From NCBI RefSeq assembly GCF_020740795.1, contig NC_067285.1, forward strand, positions 111,563,652 through 111,627,651: DNA of 64,000 bases. Direction: 5' to 3'. This DNA comes from Apus apus (lineage: Eukaryota > Chordata > Aves > Apodiformes > Apodidae). Shown piece after piece: positions 38,157 through 50,291 of the stretch (its first letter is position 1; each line of letters opens with the position of its first letter). The notes beneath the pieces are model-generated. The model was given only the letters and a program-made list of their open reading frames with translations, made no database searches and had not been told where the DNA came from. The position numbers were made by a program, and so were the translations under genes.

Positions 38157-39368
38157 AATATATATAATTTTAATACAACATTCACAATGCTCCCTATTTC
38201 CACTTTTCTGAGGGATCTCTGAAACATCAGTACCCTCACCAAATTTCATAATTATTTCATGTACCTTGCCACACCAAAGTCTAACCAAGAACTGTGGCTC
38301 CTCCCATGGCACTCTTTCACCAACATCAGAACCATTTGAGAGAAATACAATGAAACTCATCAAGTAACTCAATGATCTGATACATTTGAAGGGTTTTTTT
38401 TTGTCACTGAGAGGAGCTGTAACAGATAAAATTACTACTCACAGCAGCTCTGTAAGATAACACAGACAAGCAATTAAATTTCCCAGAGATTTAAGCAACT
38501 TGCTATGTATTGTTATAGTACCACACAGGACTGGCTCCAGCTATACTTAGAAGATACAGAGACAATTTACAGCCAAAGACAGAGCCAGCTCCAGAAGTGT
38601 TGGGCAAGAACTTTGCAACGTTACCTAAAACTCTCAACTTTAAAGGATGAAGGATTTAATCTTGCATAATCGGAATACCCAAACTAGTTCCACAGCTAAG
38701 ACACCCAGAAATCCATCTACAACACTGGAAGAGGCTCCCCAGTAAAATAATTCTTTCTGTGTGGTCACTGTGAAGTTTCTCTCATGTTTTGCACATTTCT
38801 TGAGATCGTGAAAACGTCAGATTTGAGGCACTTATGTTACTGCAAAAGGAGTCTACGTGAACACCAGATCTAAGACTCATTATGCCTTTTTTTTGTTTAG
38901 TGAATAGAGGAAGTTTATCTACTCAAGACACAGTGTTGTGGGGGTTTTGTATTTATGTACTTTTCTCTTATTTCAAGTACTTGAAGCTGTTCAAAGTCTT
39001 CTTGCAACACACCTTTCCCACAGCATCCATGCCTTGCCTGCACTTCCTATTCCCTAGTTATAACGGACAAGAGGTCACTTCAATTCTAAGCATTTTTTAG
39101 TAATTTCTAACAAAACCTGGCTGGAAATTATTAAAAATGCATCTTAGAAAAAGAGATTTCAAAATTCATTCCTCAGATCATCCTGGTTTCACCCCAAGGA
39201 AGAAACTTCTAAAGGAAGAACAGCAATGCAGGAGAAACATCTAAAGCAGCGTAGCCACGAAATGAGCGGACAAGATCGCTTGGAATCTTGGAGATGCAGG
39301 TACAAACTGCCCAATGCACACCACTAATTTCAAGCACACCTGAAGTATTTAAACTCCAACATCTTATA
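38157..39368. other. Unannotated AT-rich DNA
   Basis: Nothing recognised. Confidence 0.45.
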
Positions 39369-39430
39369 TGGGTGGACTCAGTGATCTCAGAAGTCCTTTC
39401 CAACCCTGATTATTCTGTGATTCTGTGATC
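39369..39430 (+). mobile_element. Very short CR1 3'-end fragment
   Basis: About 60 bp on the plus strand match the final CR1 segment: GGGTGGACTCAGTGATCTCA, GTCCTTTCCAACCCTGAT and ATTCTGTGATTCTGTGATCC. It is a minimal 5'-truncated insertion and the last young CR1 before a 15-kb CR1-poor stretch. Confidence 0.88.
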
Positions 39431-42400
39431 CTGTTCCTTTGGGAAGCACAGCTTTCTCTCCTTTCTTGGAAGCTGTTCCTTTTGTGTAACCAAATACTAA
39501 CTGCTCTGATTCACCCAGGTCCTAATCATTACAGAGTCCATCTTGCTCACACTCTGTTTCAAGAAATACTTAATTATTGAGGATTATTTCCCAAGGGTTG
39601 ACAAGTCCTGCTACACCCTTACATGTACCAGAAATCTCTCCTCTGGATTTCCTGGCAACAGAAAGGACCCCAAACCATCTCCAACATCATTATGGTGCAG
39701 AGAAAGCAAAAAATAAGATATTCTAAATTTTACATCATTATGGAAAACTGATCTTAAAAAAAAAAAATCAACAAATTAAATAGTCACCACTAGTGTTTTT
39801 CCTTCCTCCTGACTGATCTTTTTATGGAAAGCTGGCCAAGAAGCTGTTCTTGAGCTGTGTATTTTTATTTCTTTTGGCTGACTGTCAGCCACCCAGCAAA
39901 AAGAAATTCATTAAGCTGACAGGAGACCTGAACACACTCATGTTTTCAGCATCTCAGCATCACTCTAGTGAGCCCAAAAGCCATAAAACAATTAAAATAA
40001 TGTTAAACTGACTCCATCCTTAGGATGCAATCAAGTTTGGGAGGATCTGTCAGTCCAAAGTCAGCTTATGAAAGCATCTGAGCCAGAGGATACAACTTCA
40101 GCACCTGTCAAGCCAAAACAGTTCTAAGACTAGTAGCAAACAAGAACATGGACTGTGAAGCCTCAAAAGAGCATTTGTGTCATCATTACAACTCTCAACC
40201 TAATTTTGTTTGCAAGCCTGCCTTTTTTGCATCCAAAACCCTCTGTTTTTCATGTGTTGAATTTGTCCACACACCTATGATTTTTCTTCTGCTGCCACCA
40301 AATTTGTAGTTTACTAAGCAGATACCCAGCTTAAGGCTCACACAAAGGTTTGTAACTGGTGATGTTTCTACTTTAAAAAGTCATCACGGCTATTACAGTC
40401 ACTCAGCTTTCTCAAGTACTTCACCACATTCATTCTGAATGCTTTTTGGCTCTGTTTGCACAAAATATATGCTTCCACATTACTCTGTCACCTAGATGAG
40501 GTTGTGCTGCAGCATTTGAGACCACCTGGGACCATACAATACCTTTGGGCTGGCATTTTGAGAAGACTCCACAAGAAGCAAGGTGATAGTTTCTCTGGTC
40601 ACATTAAGAAAATTATCAGTACATATATTAAATATAATAAAACCTAATAATAAATTGGTATTTCTTGCCATGCCAATTGAAGGTAAATATTGAACATAAA
40701 TTCCTCATATATTTACTCAGGTTCTTAGGTTGAATTTGTAAAGAAAAATACTGTTGGCAGTAAATACAAAATTAGAACAAGGCAAGCAAAAAAGTATTTG
40801 TAAGGCTGTAGAAAATGCTCTACAAATCAACTTCAGTTATTTAGAAGATGAGGAAACATGCAGGGAAGTGATACAATTTATATAAGGTTTGATGCTTGTT
40901 TTCACACAAACAGAGCATAAGTAGAAGACAATCCTGCTCAGGACTTGCATCCCAACTGCTCTTTAGCACCTAGAAAGTGTGGGTGCAGTTCCACTACTCT
41001 GCATTGCACTGACTCAGTATTCCCTGGGCTTAGGCCTGAATGCAAGGGTTGGAATTTGAGTTTAAAAGAAAAAACTTTGTTTAAGGTTGTAAGTCACCTA
41101 AACACTTTATGGTGTGCAAGAGCAGACTGAAGCATCCAGGGATTTAGCACTGTGGCTGTCATAGCCATGCACTGAACTCTACCCAAGTCGTGCAAGAAAA
41201 ATTAAATCATAAGATAGCAAATGTTCTTGCTAGACATCAGATGTGACCCAGAAACAATATTTAGCAAGTCCGAAAGTCCAAAACATTTTGACAGCAGACT
41301 AAAATAGGTTTGAATTTGACAGGAGGCATGGCCAGCCCTACCAAGTACAAGTGACAGCCTTGCATCCTGCTGAGGCCTCCAACTACTTCTCACTGTCAAC
41401 TAGAAGATTTGTTTCCATCTATTTATTCCTATTCTACCCCTACACAGCCTCATCCTCCTTCATTCATGGACTTCCTGACAATTTATTTTTCTTAGAAGTA
41501 TTTCTGTGTAGCATCTAAGCCCTGGAAATGTAGATTACAGAGATAATAGCTATGTTTAAAATTAGACTAAGCAGCTGTAATTCTGAATTTGCATTTCTGA
41601 CTTGATTATAGTAAGCACTCAAGACTATTTGTATAAGAACTAGAAATGAATTCATATGCTGCAATAAAAATACATGAATTTATCTCACTTTGACCCCAAT
41701 AAATAAATTTTTAAAAATGAGAGGGAAAAAAAAAAAAAGGAAAAAAAAAAAAAAGAGGCAAGCTAAAAACCCACAACAACACACTTGGGTAAAAAAATGA
41801 CAGTTGTTTCTTTCTAACTAGTTACAAATGGGAGTTGCTTCTTTGCAATTCTGTAACTTCATTTTAAGGATTCACCTGTGCATTTTAACTGCAAGAATTA
41901 AACTAACAGGCTTTTCTATAGTTAACAAATGAAAGAACTATTCTCCTTTCTCTGGATTTTTCTGACTTCAAAGTTTACTTGCTATCTATATTATATCTTT
42001 CCTTGAAAGGCTTAACAGTTCATTTTTATCCAAACAGTCAATATTTGTAACCATCAGGTAACCGTTTATTAAGTGTTATGATACATTATCAAGCACAGAT
42101 GACAATTTATTTTACTTAATTGTTCCAGGACAATAACAAGAAAAGTTATAAACCAACCTTTTACTATTTTAGTAAAAACTGAAATGGCCGTTTTAATCAT
42201 GTTATTTTTTTCACAGAGATCCAGGTGGGAAAAAAAGAAGAAAAAGTCATTGGTTCTATATTCAAAGTTTCTCAATAAAGAGAGTGGTGTATGTTACAGG
42301 AATTGCAGCTTTTGCTTCCAGGAGTTTCAGCATGAGATCTAGGAATCTTGATAGGAAGTATGTATTATGGCTCTTTTCTCTAACAAAATAATCAGAAGTT

Positions 42401-45400
42401 GTCATACACCAAATTTCACCTCTGTGCATTACCCCATCTTGCTTACAGATGCAATATTGGAACCAGTGGGGGACAGGTAACTCTTCAGGTATGAACTCAT
42501 GTGAAGAATTAACCATGTGCAACTTATCACAGCTGATCATGTTTTAATCAGAGAGACCATTCGGTGATTGTTCAAGGAAGGCAACATATACTGACAGCAA
42601 ACATCACACTTATTCTCTGTTTATATTCACTCATTTACTAAACTCTATTATTTATTTACAGGAATCTCTAAATTGACACACAAGTTACAAAGCAACTTAA
42701 AAGAGGACACGTTACTAGACCAAGCTGTAAAAAACAAGATGTTTTTCCAAAGACAGCAAAAAGAAAATAAATCCCATCAGCTAAATTTGTCTGCCTCGGA
42801 TTATTGGAGGAAGTAAAAACTGCAACTATTTCTACACCACTTTTCAATAGGTTTTATTCAGGTTTGGTAGCATGGTTTCTTTGGAAAGGACACAACTATT
42901 GCTACTAACAATACGATGCTACAATGGAAATAAAAAGAGTGCTCACTAATAGTTTGCAACAGTATTTCTACTCCATAATCTAAAGTGAAAGTTAAATCCT
43001 TAGGAAGAGGTTTTCTGGAGTTTCTTTTGATGTTTGAAAAGATTTAGAGAACTCATACATGTAGTTTTCTCTGTTCCGCACAGGATGGACAATTTCTGCA
43101 TTTAAAATATAAGGCATAAAATGTTTCCCATTGATCCATTTCTCATAAGTAACACTCTGAGAACTGAGAGATTTGGCTGCTCCTTCTGTGCTGAACAAGC
43201 TTTACTGGACAACTTCCATAAGGGCAGATGCAATGGAATATAGAGGCGTGGCTTTTGCTAGTAAATAAGAGAGTACTAAAAAGTAAAGTTGATTAGTTGT
43301 AGAAAAGGAAAAACTGATTAATCCATTTACAAGAAGCCTTAAGTAACTTACAAGCTTAAGCTCCATTTGCAGGTCACCTGGGCAACCAGTAGCCTAGCCT
43401 GACCTAAACCACTTCCATACTCTGCTTCTAAAAGTGTATTCAGAATTTCAGTTCCACTTACATTCAAATTGTGTTCTGGTCTAATATCCTTGTCTACTTT
43501 AAGCAGAATGTAACATATGCTTGTTTTTAAAATACTTGGCTTCAAAGGAAAGGACAAATACATAGGAGAGAAAAATGTCACCTTATACTTATTATAACAC
43601 CAGTAATAACAACAGATAGGAATATCTATAAAAATAGCTTTAAAATAAATACAGATATTCTTTTGGATGACTGCAAAATCTATTCCTTTTCTTACCTCTC
43701 AAATTAAAACCCTGTGAGAAGTTCTTTCTGCTACAAAATTCAGCTTCACTTAACCGAATAATTCTCATTACTTAAGAAGCCTAAAAACTTGGGCAGTCTC
43801 TGCAGCAATATTGAAAATGTTTCTCTACTGCTCTCAATACCAGAATACTAATGCAAGGGGTGATGTGACTGAAAAGTGCAGCTAGCCAAAAAATATTCCA
43901 AAGGGAAAAAGAAAAAAAAAAACACTTGCTGTTGGAAATGCTCATTCAGCAGAGTAAAAGTACTTCAAAGAAAGGTGTGCTTTGTCAACACACCCAGTCA
44001 GGAACTATTGAAAAGCTTTTCTCCTTCTCCCCATAAAGTCAGAATGCTTTGTCTGATGACAGGGTATGAAATTTGAAACCAGGGATTGCTGGGAAGTGGA
44101 GATATTCCTACTTGGAGAAATAGTTTTCCTTTTGCTGGAAATTTTAAACTTCACTGCCTTGCTGCAATCCAAAATAAAACACTATTCCCAAAGACAAGGA
44201 TTTTCAATAATGCCATAATCCTGATTTTCAACCAACTGTACTGGTAAGTGATGCTCACAACAAGTTCATTTCCTAGAGCAGCTGATGGTTTATTATGTAA
44301 AAATGAGTTCAACCTGCCTTGTTGTTTGAAAACTTTCAAGAATGCCTTCTTGTACACAACCAGTGTTTGGAACCTGGCATCTCAGGGCTCTCTCAGTAGC
44401 TCACAGAGGATGTTGAGGAAATAATTTAGCAAACTGTACAGCTGTTATCCAGAAACCCAAGACAAGGGTCTCAATGCCTTCAGTTATCACACTTGGAGAT
44501 ATATTTAGGTGTATTATGAACTCCCATAAGACATTAAGAAGCTTATTAACCACTTCTTTTTTAACAGGCCCAAGCCTGGGTTTTGTTCTTTGTTGTCATC
44601 TCTTCCACTTTGTCACAGCAGTCTTAAACAGTTTCGTCTCTTAAGTTTCTAACAATGCTTAAGGCATGCTAGGCTTGGAAGCAGTTTGGTCCCCGCCAGG
44701 TTCATGGTGTTGTTGATACAGCTGGAGGACTTCACCCACCACTAGTGGAGCTCCAGAGAGGAACCAGAGCCTCAGCCACTCGGGCTTCCTGCAGACACCT
44801 GCTGTGTTGGAAGCTGTGCCTTGGGAAAGTTCTCCCTAGTCAACCCACACACTTCATTGTTTATCTAATTCCTCCAGAAAGTTTATCTTAACAAATGTCA
44901 TGTTTATATGAAATAAACAAGTTTATTTTAGTCAGGAAGCAGCTCTTAGCTAACCTATAAAATACAAGCTTCTTTTTGTCACTTTCATCTTCCTCTCCAA
45001 TTGTGTTCCTTTTATACCTTCTTGCATCTGACCTCTTAGTAGCTTTAGGGGAATAATTTCTACAGACCTGAGCCACAAAAACTCCAATCAAGTTATGACC
45101 TAAGTACACTACTGTAATTACTATGAGGTTAAACTTGTATGTCCTTCCTATTTCCTATTTGTTGGAAATATTTACTCCTGAATACTTGCCCCTCATATTT
45201 CCACTACCATTTGGTATTATATGTAAAAGTAAAGTATGTCTACGCTTTGTACTGCCTTTGAAAAAAGTATGGAGAATATAAGTAAAGAACTTAGTTGTCT
45301 TTAGCCAAGCCTTGAAAGATCCTGTATTAAAAGCAAAAGCCTACTCTGCTCCAAAGCATAATAAGTGTATGGTTCTGTCACTGTGCACAGAAAAAAAAAT

Positions 45401-46749
45401 AATAAATCTCATACTCTCATGTTCAGACAGCATGTAATACCTAGAAGGCATTGTCATAACTACCACAATTTGGCAAGAAAACAGCTTTCAGTAAATACTG
45501 CTATTAGAAGTAGGAAGCCATACATAACGAGGGGAAAAAAAAGTACTAAGGGATAACAAATTACACAGGTTTTGAATCAGTAAGTGTAAAAAAAATGAGA
45601 GGTGAAGATGAAGACATACCCTGGCAACAGGAAAAAAACACTGGGGGGATTGGAATTTGTAAGAACAAAAGAAATCTTAGCCCTCACACAGATGTGCTAC
45701 TAAAGAGGGACTCTGATCTACACTAGTAGTGTAAAAGGGCAGACACATTCAGCATGTCATTCAGCGTTTGCAAAGTAAGATGATTTGCTGGTACCTTGTG
45801 ATAATGATGAGTTATTTCTTCAGTCCATTACAAGAGCAACGTTGAAAAAATATTACTTTGGAATAAACATTTTTGGTCAGCAGGAACAGAGATCACCATG
45901 GAAGAGGGTTCTCTCAGAAGTATCCAAGGAGATTTCTATCCCATCAATCTGAATTTTAAGCAATTGTGAAGACACCAGGAAAATTGCAGAAGTCTGAATG
46001 AACAATACTTTAAGAGAGCCAGTGAGACAGTGTTTACAGCTATAGGAGGTTAGAACAATGGCAGTCTGAGCAAAAAAATAACTCAGATGGATCAGAGCTA
46101 CATAACCAATAATCAGAAGTTAATGAAAATAGATCTTCTTAAATGACTCTGGTTTTATTATCTGATGCAACTGACACTTCCAACTGGTAGAAGTATCTGT
46201 ACACATGTCTAAACTTCTGTGGCATTTGGTGTAGTATTCTATGACAGCCTGACAACAAAATAGCACCCATTAAACAGGTCAAGAACCGGTTAAATGACAT
46301 CTCAAAAACAATGGAACAAACCACTACATAATGCAAATTAGCATGGACTTCCCAAAGGCAAAGCCACTATCATGAAACACTTTGCTCAATTGTTTACAAG
46401 TCTACACCATCAATCATGGCAAAATTTGCAGAAGTTATAAACCGCCACATAACTGAGATAAATCAGTTACAAAATGCAATCAGGAGGGTTTGGAAGAGTC
46501 AACCTATGATAGAAATAAAACATTGTTTAAAAAAGCCATGTACAAAGCTATGAAACTACACTTCAAGAAACATGTGCTAATCTACAGAACGATGAACTCT
46601 TGTGGAAAGAAACAGTCCTGCAAAGGGTTTGCCACAGTGAGTGCATCCAGCCAAAAAGAGATCAAACTGCAGTGCTGCAGATGAAGGGTTAATACGTAAA
46701 TGTGATGAGAAAAGGAACACTAGAGAGGTAATATTTAAACTCATGAAAC
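39431..46749. other. Unannotated AT-rich DNA without young CR1
   Basis: In 7.3 kb I recognise no CR1, microsatellite array or gene. It includes a double A-run at about 41728-41755 and a small GC-richer, non-repetitive patch around 44690-44830. A 92-codon minus-strand frame (42540-42262) starts with ATG and ends in TGA, but I recognise no domain in it. Confidence 0.4.
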
Positions 46750-47050
46750 ACTCCTGAGACATTTGCATGCTGCATCCAGCTCCCATTTTCACAAAAATGC
46801 TGAAAAAGTGGACTTGGAAAAAAAAAGCCACAGAAACTGAGTTGTGAGGAAGATGCGTGCAGGGACAAATGTAAAGTGTTTCAGTCCACTTGTTTTTTCA
46901 AATAGAGGGGAGAGGGATGACTAGGTTACAGCAGCTAAATACCTCCAACATAAGAAAATACTTTGAGTTCTTTAGCATAGTGGAGAAAGGCACATCAGCA
47001 ATCAGTGACTGGAAACTGAAGGCAAATGACTTAATAAACAGCAGGTTTTC
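46750..47050 (+). mobile_element. Probable ancient CR1/L3-like LINE relic
   Basis: The order and spacing of weak matches fit the C-terminal coding part of old vertebrate CR1/L3 elements on the plus strand. One match is AATGCTGAAAAAGTGG followed by AGCCACAGAAACTGAG (the MLKKWxxVQKRATRM-like part). Another is GGGATGACTAGGTTACAGCAGC (the GDLITVYKYL-like part). The last is TAGTGGAGAAAGGCACATCA followed by GTGACTGGAAACTGAAGGCA (the segment before the FRLEIR block). It is much more diverged than every other CR1 in the window and has no preserved octamer tail. This is a pattern-based call. Confidence 0.45.
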
Positions 47051-48050
47051 CACATCTTACTGTCTTCTGATCAAAATTCCCATTTTTCTGGAAAATATGT
47101 TTTAGCCAAATACAAGTTATTGCACTCCAAAGTAACTGGATAAAATCCAACTCATTATAATAGACACCAGGTCAGAGCAGAAGATCTAATTGCTTCCTTT
47201 GACTTTTATGTCTCAGTCTATGAATGCCCTTGGTTTTCAGTCACTCCGAGGCATTTCACTAGTACCACACACGCTCAACATTAATATTAAAAAACAAGCT
47301 TTAACAAATCTGCATAAATTACAGTTACATTTCCATGTAAGGGCTCCAGTGACACTGGAGCCTTCTTCTTGAGTCCTTTGTCACCAACAGAGCACGTTAC
47401 TGGAATTACAGCTATCTTATTGGACACAGCTGAGGTGGTATTTCTGTAAACAATTATTTACACAATTGAGTGCAAAAGTTCATCCTTCAAGTCAGTACTT
47501 TTTCTCCTCTAGAAAGGATTCTGCTTGATCTGGAGTGCAAAAAGCCGGATACAATACATAATATCAATCACAGACACTACAGGTAAAAAGAAAAAACAGC
47601 AGCATTGTAACAGCCACAAAGCCAGCAAGATCTGCTGCTCGCATCAGCAACATCATTTAAGACCACCCCTATTTATGCTACTTATCTCCCTTGTACTCCA
47701 CACAGCATTCACTGTAATCTTGACAAGTGAACAGAATCAACACTTTTTAGGGAATACATGCCAAGATAGTGTATCACATTATGTATGCGTTTACATTATT
47801 CAGGCTGACAGACTCCTGCTATAGTATCAGCAGCTGTGGTATCCATTGACTCCTAAAATCACAGGGGTTTTGAAACATATCTATCCTGATGAAGTATCAA
47901 CAAACTTCTACTTCAGCAAATGGAAGCTGAAAAAGGCTGAAATTGTCTGAAGCATGCTAACACCCAAATAAATGCTCTGCCACCACACAACCGATGGAGA
48001 GAGAAACACAACCACCGAGTGATCGCTTCAACTGAGGGAGCGTCACCTTA
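47051..48050. other. Unannotated DNA upstream of the CpG island
   Basis: No repeat is recognised. A 70-bp segment (47513-47582) is bounded by a good 3' splice-site-like sequence and a weak 5' splice-site-like sequence. It is discussed as a finding but not called as a gene. Confidence 0.4.
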
Positions 48051-48444
48051 AGAAGAAAACATCATCACACAGAAATGGCGAGACACGAGGGAGCACGTTC
48101 ACCCTCCAACCCAGGGAGAGGCAGGTGCGTGCTACCAACTCCTCACGCTACACCCCGCCATCAATATGCAAAAGTTACTTTCCCGAGCCCTTGGCGGATG
48201 GACAAGCTCACGCATCCCTGACGCCAACTCCCAAACGGGCGAGGCAGCCAGGGAAGTCTGGCAGCAACACCGCCGCTCCCCACCAACAACCACCGCCACC
48301 TCTAAGCAAAACTTCTGCCACTCCAGAAGCCACGCAACGAGACACTTTTGGCCGTCACCTTCCAGCCAACGTCAACAGAGCTCTTCTCCATCCCCACCGC
48401 GCTCCACGAAAAGACAAAGCCACGTTTTCAACTTTCACTCTTTG

Positions 48445-48449
48445 CCAAT
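48445..48449 (+). promoter_or_regulatory. CCAAT box (NF-Y-like)
   Basis: TTTGCCAATCGGAG carries the full CCAAT core followed by CGG, the extended form preferred by NF-Y, within the left shoulder of the CpG island. This is a motif match only, with no direct evidence of use. Confidence 0.4.
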
Positions 48450-48697
48450 CGGAGCAAATCCTTTGACGGGAGCTGATACCTGGTTTTGGGCCGGATTCCG
48501 GATGAGAGGTGAAGAGGGTGGTTTGAAAGGTCTCAGACCTTGGAAGAGGCCTAGAGGGAAGGGCTGGAGGAAGCTGCTTTTCTGCCCTCGCCCCCTCCCC
48601 ACCACCCGGCACCGCTCCCTGCGCCCCTTCCCCGCCGGCTCAGACAATCAGAGCAGCAGCAGCAGCGCCTGTAAATTACAGAGACGCAGAGTGGATG

Positions 48698-48706
48698 GAT
48701 AAAAGG
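48698..48706 (+). promoter_or_regulatory. Weak TATA-like sequence
   Basis: GATAAAAGG lies at the edge of the left CpG shoulder. A T-rich run follows about 50 bp downstream. CpG-island promoters often lack TATA boxes, so this may be chance. Confidence 0.2.
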
Positions 48707-49012
48707 GAGGCAGAAACCTCTGGTGCCTGAAGAAAAGAGAATAAATTTTTTATCTTTTTTTTTTTTTTTTTAATGACTTAACACGGAGCTACGTTTCACC
48801 CCGAAGCGATGCTAGGTAAATAGAGGAATAAGTGAAACAACACACCTTTGACCCTTTCTTTTCTTCCCTAAATATAATCCCCCTCTTTCCATCACAGACA
48901 CACCACAAAATGACCATTAATTCAAATCCATTCTTTTTAAAGGAGGATTATCTCTGTCTGTGACCGACTCTGTCTCTTTCTCCCTCTTCCACTGGGCGAG
49001 AATTAATTGCAC

Positions 49013-49300
49013 TTAAAAAAAGGAAAGGGGGGGGGGAGAAAGGGGGGCACATGTATTATTTCTGGTGGGTGCGAAATGTGGGCACGGGGAGAAGGAGTCT
49101 GGGGGATGGGGAGGAGTGGAGAAAGGTGGCTAAGGAGAGAAGAAAGGAAAGGAGGACCAGGAAGCGCAGGGAAGGATGAGGGGAAGGCGAGATAAGGGGG
49201 AAGGAGGATAAGGAAAGAAGGATGAAAGGAAGGAGCTCGGGAAGGGGGGAGGGGGGGGATGAAAGAGAGGAAGGGATGAGGGGAAGAAAGGAGGATGCTT
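49013..49300 (+). repeat. G/A-rich polypurine block inside the CpG island
   Basis: This is a nearly continuous purine stretch on the plus strand with many G3-G10 runs (for example GGGGGGGGGG at about 49027). It forms a GC-rich counterpart of the purine tract at 811-1655 and has several potential G-quadruplex sites. It has few CpG dinucleotides and interrupts the island. Confidence 0.8.
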
Positions 49301-49347
49301 TGCCCTGGCCTCACCTCAGCTCGGTGGGTGGGGGTGGGAGAATCTCT

Positions 49348-49395
49348 CGCCGCCGCCGCCGCCGCCTCCTCCACCTCCTCCTCCTCCTCCTCCCC
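49348..49395 (+). repeat. GCC/TCC trinucleotide run
   Basis: Six CGC/GCC-type triplets are followed by a TCC-rich run, giving CGCCGCCGCCGCC then CTCCTCCTCCTCC. On the minus strand this encodes the Glu and Ala runs of the candidate first exon. Such runs are common in 5' UTRs and are length-variable. Confidence 0.85.
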
Positions 49396-49584
49396 AGCAG
49401 CGACGGCGACTGCCGGGCTGGCTGCGCGGCGCGGCTCCTCACACAGCGCCCGGCCCCCGCCTCCCCGCCCGCCCTCCCTCCCGCTGCCGGCCCGAGCCGC
49501 GCTCGCTCGGCTCTGAGGGGACCCGGGCGCTGCCGCCGCGGCCGCCGGCCTCCCCGCGGCAGCCACTAGGGGAGGAGGAGGCAC

Positions 49585-49596
49585 CGCGCCTGCGCC
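49585..49596 (+). promoter_or_regulatory. NRF1-like palindromic site
   Basis: CGCGCCTGCGCC differs by one base from the GCGCATGCGC consensus of NRF1, a factor of housekeeping and often bidirectional promoters. It lies between the outward-facing donors at 49315 and 49711, where a shared promoter would sit. Confidence 0.4.
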
Positions 49597-49599
49597 TCC

Positions 49600-49711
49600 G
49601 GCCGCGGGGGAGCTGCCCGCCGCGGGGCTGACGGGGTTGGGGGGGGGGAAGGCCTGGCTGCCGGTCCCGGCTCCCAGCGGGTCCCCAGGCCCGCCTCAGT
49701 GCGCAGTTGCT
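49600..49711 (+). other. Candidate untranslated first exon on plus strand
   Basis: The sequence AGTTGCT|GTGAGT gives a strong 5' splice site after base 49711 on the plus strand. The preceding 110 bp are very GC-rich and contain no ATG, which fits a 5' UTR exon. The start is only approximate. Downstream plus-strand candidates (57449-57655 and from 63878) could be later exons of the same transcript, but this is inference. Confidence 0.35.
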
Positions 49712-50041
49712 GTGAGTGCGGGGAGCGGCGTTACCGGGCGAGGGAGGCAGGCAGGGAGAGGGGAGAGGGGGGGGCGGCGGAGGAGGCGGCGTGGGGCTGG
49801 GGGGGTGAGGGGAGCGGGGCCGGCGGGAGGTGCCCGAGGGGAGAAGGCGGTGGGTGCTGGGGGGGGTGGGCACACGGGAGAGGGCTCCTGGGGAGGCTCC
49901 GTGCGGCGCGGGAGCAGGTGCGGAGCTGCGGGGAGGGCTCCTCGGCCGGCCCTGGGCCCCGGTGCGGACGATGTGCTGAGCGTGGCCCGGCGGCTTCGGG
50001 ATGGGGGGGCAGCGGGAGGGAACGGCGCGTCCCGACACGGC

Positions 50042-50065
50042 GGGGGGGGGGGGGGGGGGGGGGGG
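50042..50065 (+). repeat. Long poly-G run
   Basis: About 24 consecutive guanines are seen in the CpG island, flanked by CACGGC and CGGTGTCC. Such a run can fold into G-quadruplexes, and its exact length is hard to sequence reliably. Confidence 0.85.
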
Positions 50066-50104
50066 CGGTGTCCGTCCTGCGGGGGTGGCAAGGCTGGGGA
50101 GGCC

Positions 50105-50125
50105 GGGGGGGGGGGGGGGGGGGGG
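50105..50125 (+). repeat. Second long poly-G run
   Basis: About 21 consecutive guanines lie 40 bp after the first run, preceded by GAGGCC and followed by CAGCTGCGG. The same remarks on quadruplex potential and length uncertainty apply. Confidence 0.85.
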
Positions 50126-50291
50126 CAGCTGCGGAGGGGCTGCCCCGTGGTAATGGGGGGGCTCCTTAAGCGCAGCCCGGTCGCCGAGGGACAGCGCTGG
50201 CAGCTGCGACAGGAGGGGAACAAAGAGCTGAGAGGGAGTGTAGGTGGGTTGGTGCGGGTAACGATCTCCTGTGCCGCTTCAGATGCTACGC

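Larger units (their letters stand above)
49315..49600 (-). other. Candidate first exon on minus strand, ending in a strong splice donor
   Basis: On the minus strand the sequence GCTGAG|GTGAGG places an excellent 5' splice site after base 49315. The preceding 250 bp are extremely GC-rich and stay open in the frame reading EEEEEEVEE ... DSPTPTHRAE up to the donor. No ATG opens that frame before an upstream stop near 49697, so the exon, if real, is more likely 5' UTR than coding. The 5' limit is set by eye near the NRF1-like box. The gene would run leftward through 48 kb of mostly repeat-bearing DNA. Confidence 0.35.

Noticed and set aside
42262..42540. 92-codon minus-strand ATG-to-TGA frame
   Set aside because: It reads as a mixed-composition peptide but has no recognised domain, no promoter or splice support, and its size is within chance for AT-rich DNA.
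44690..44830. Locally GC-richer patch considered as LTR or exon
   Set aside because: No terminal TG/CA pair, target-site duplication, polyadenylation signal or convincing open frame with splice sites is visible.
48125..48702. Overlapping frames of 113 and 178 codons in the left CpG shoulder
   Set aside because: Two frames are open at once with no recognised domain and no clear codon preference; more likely promoter or 5' UTR sequence.
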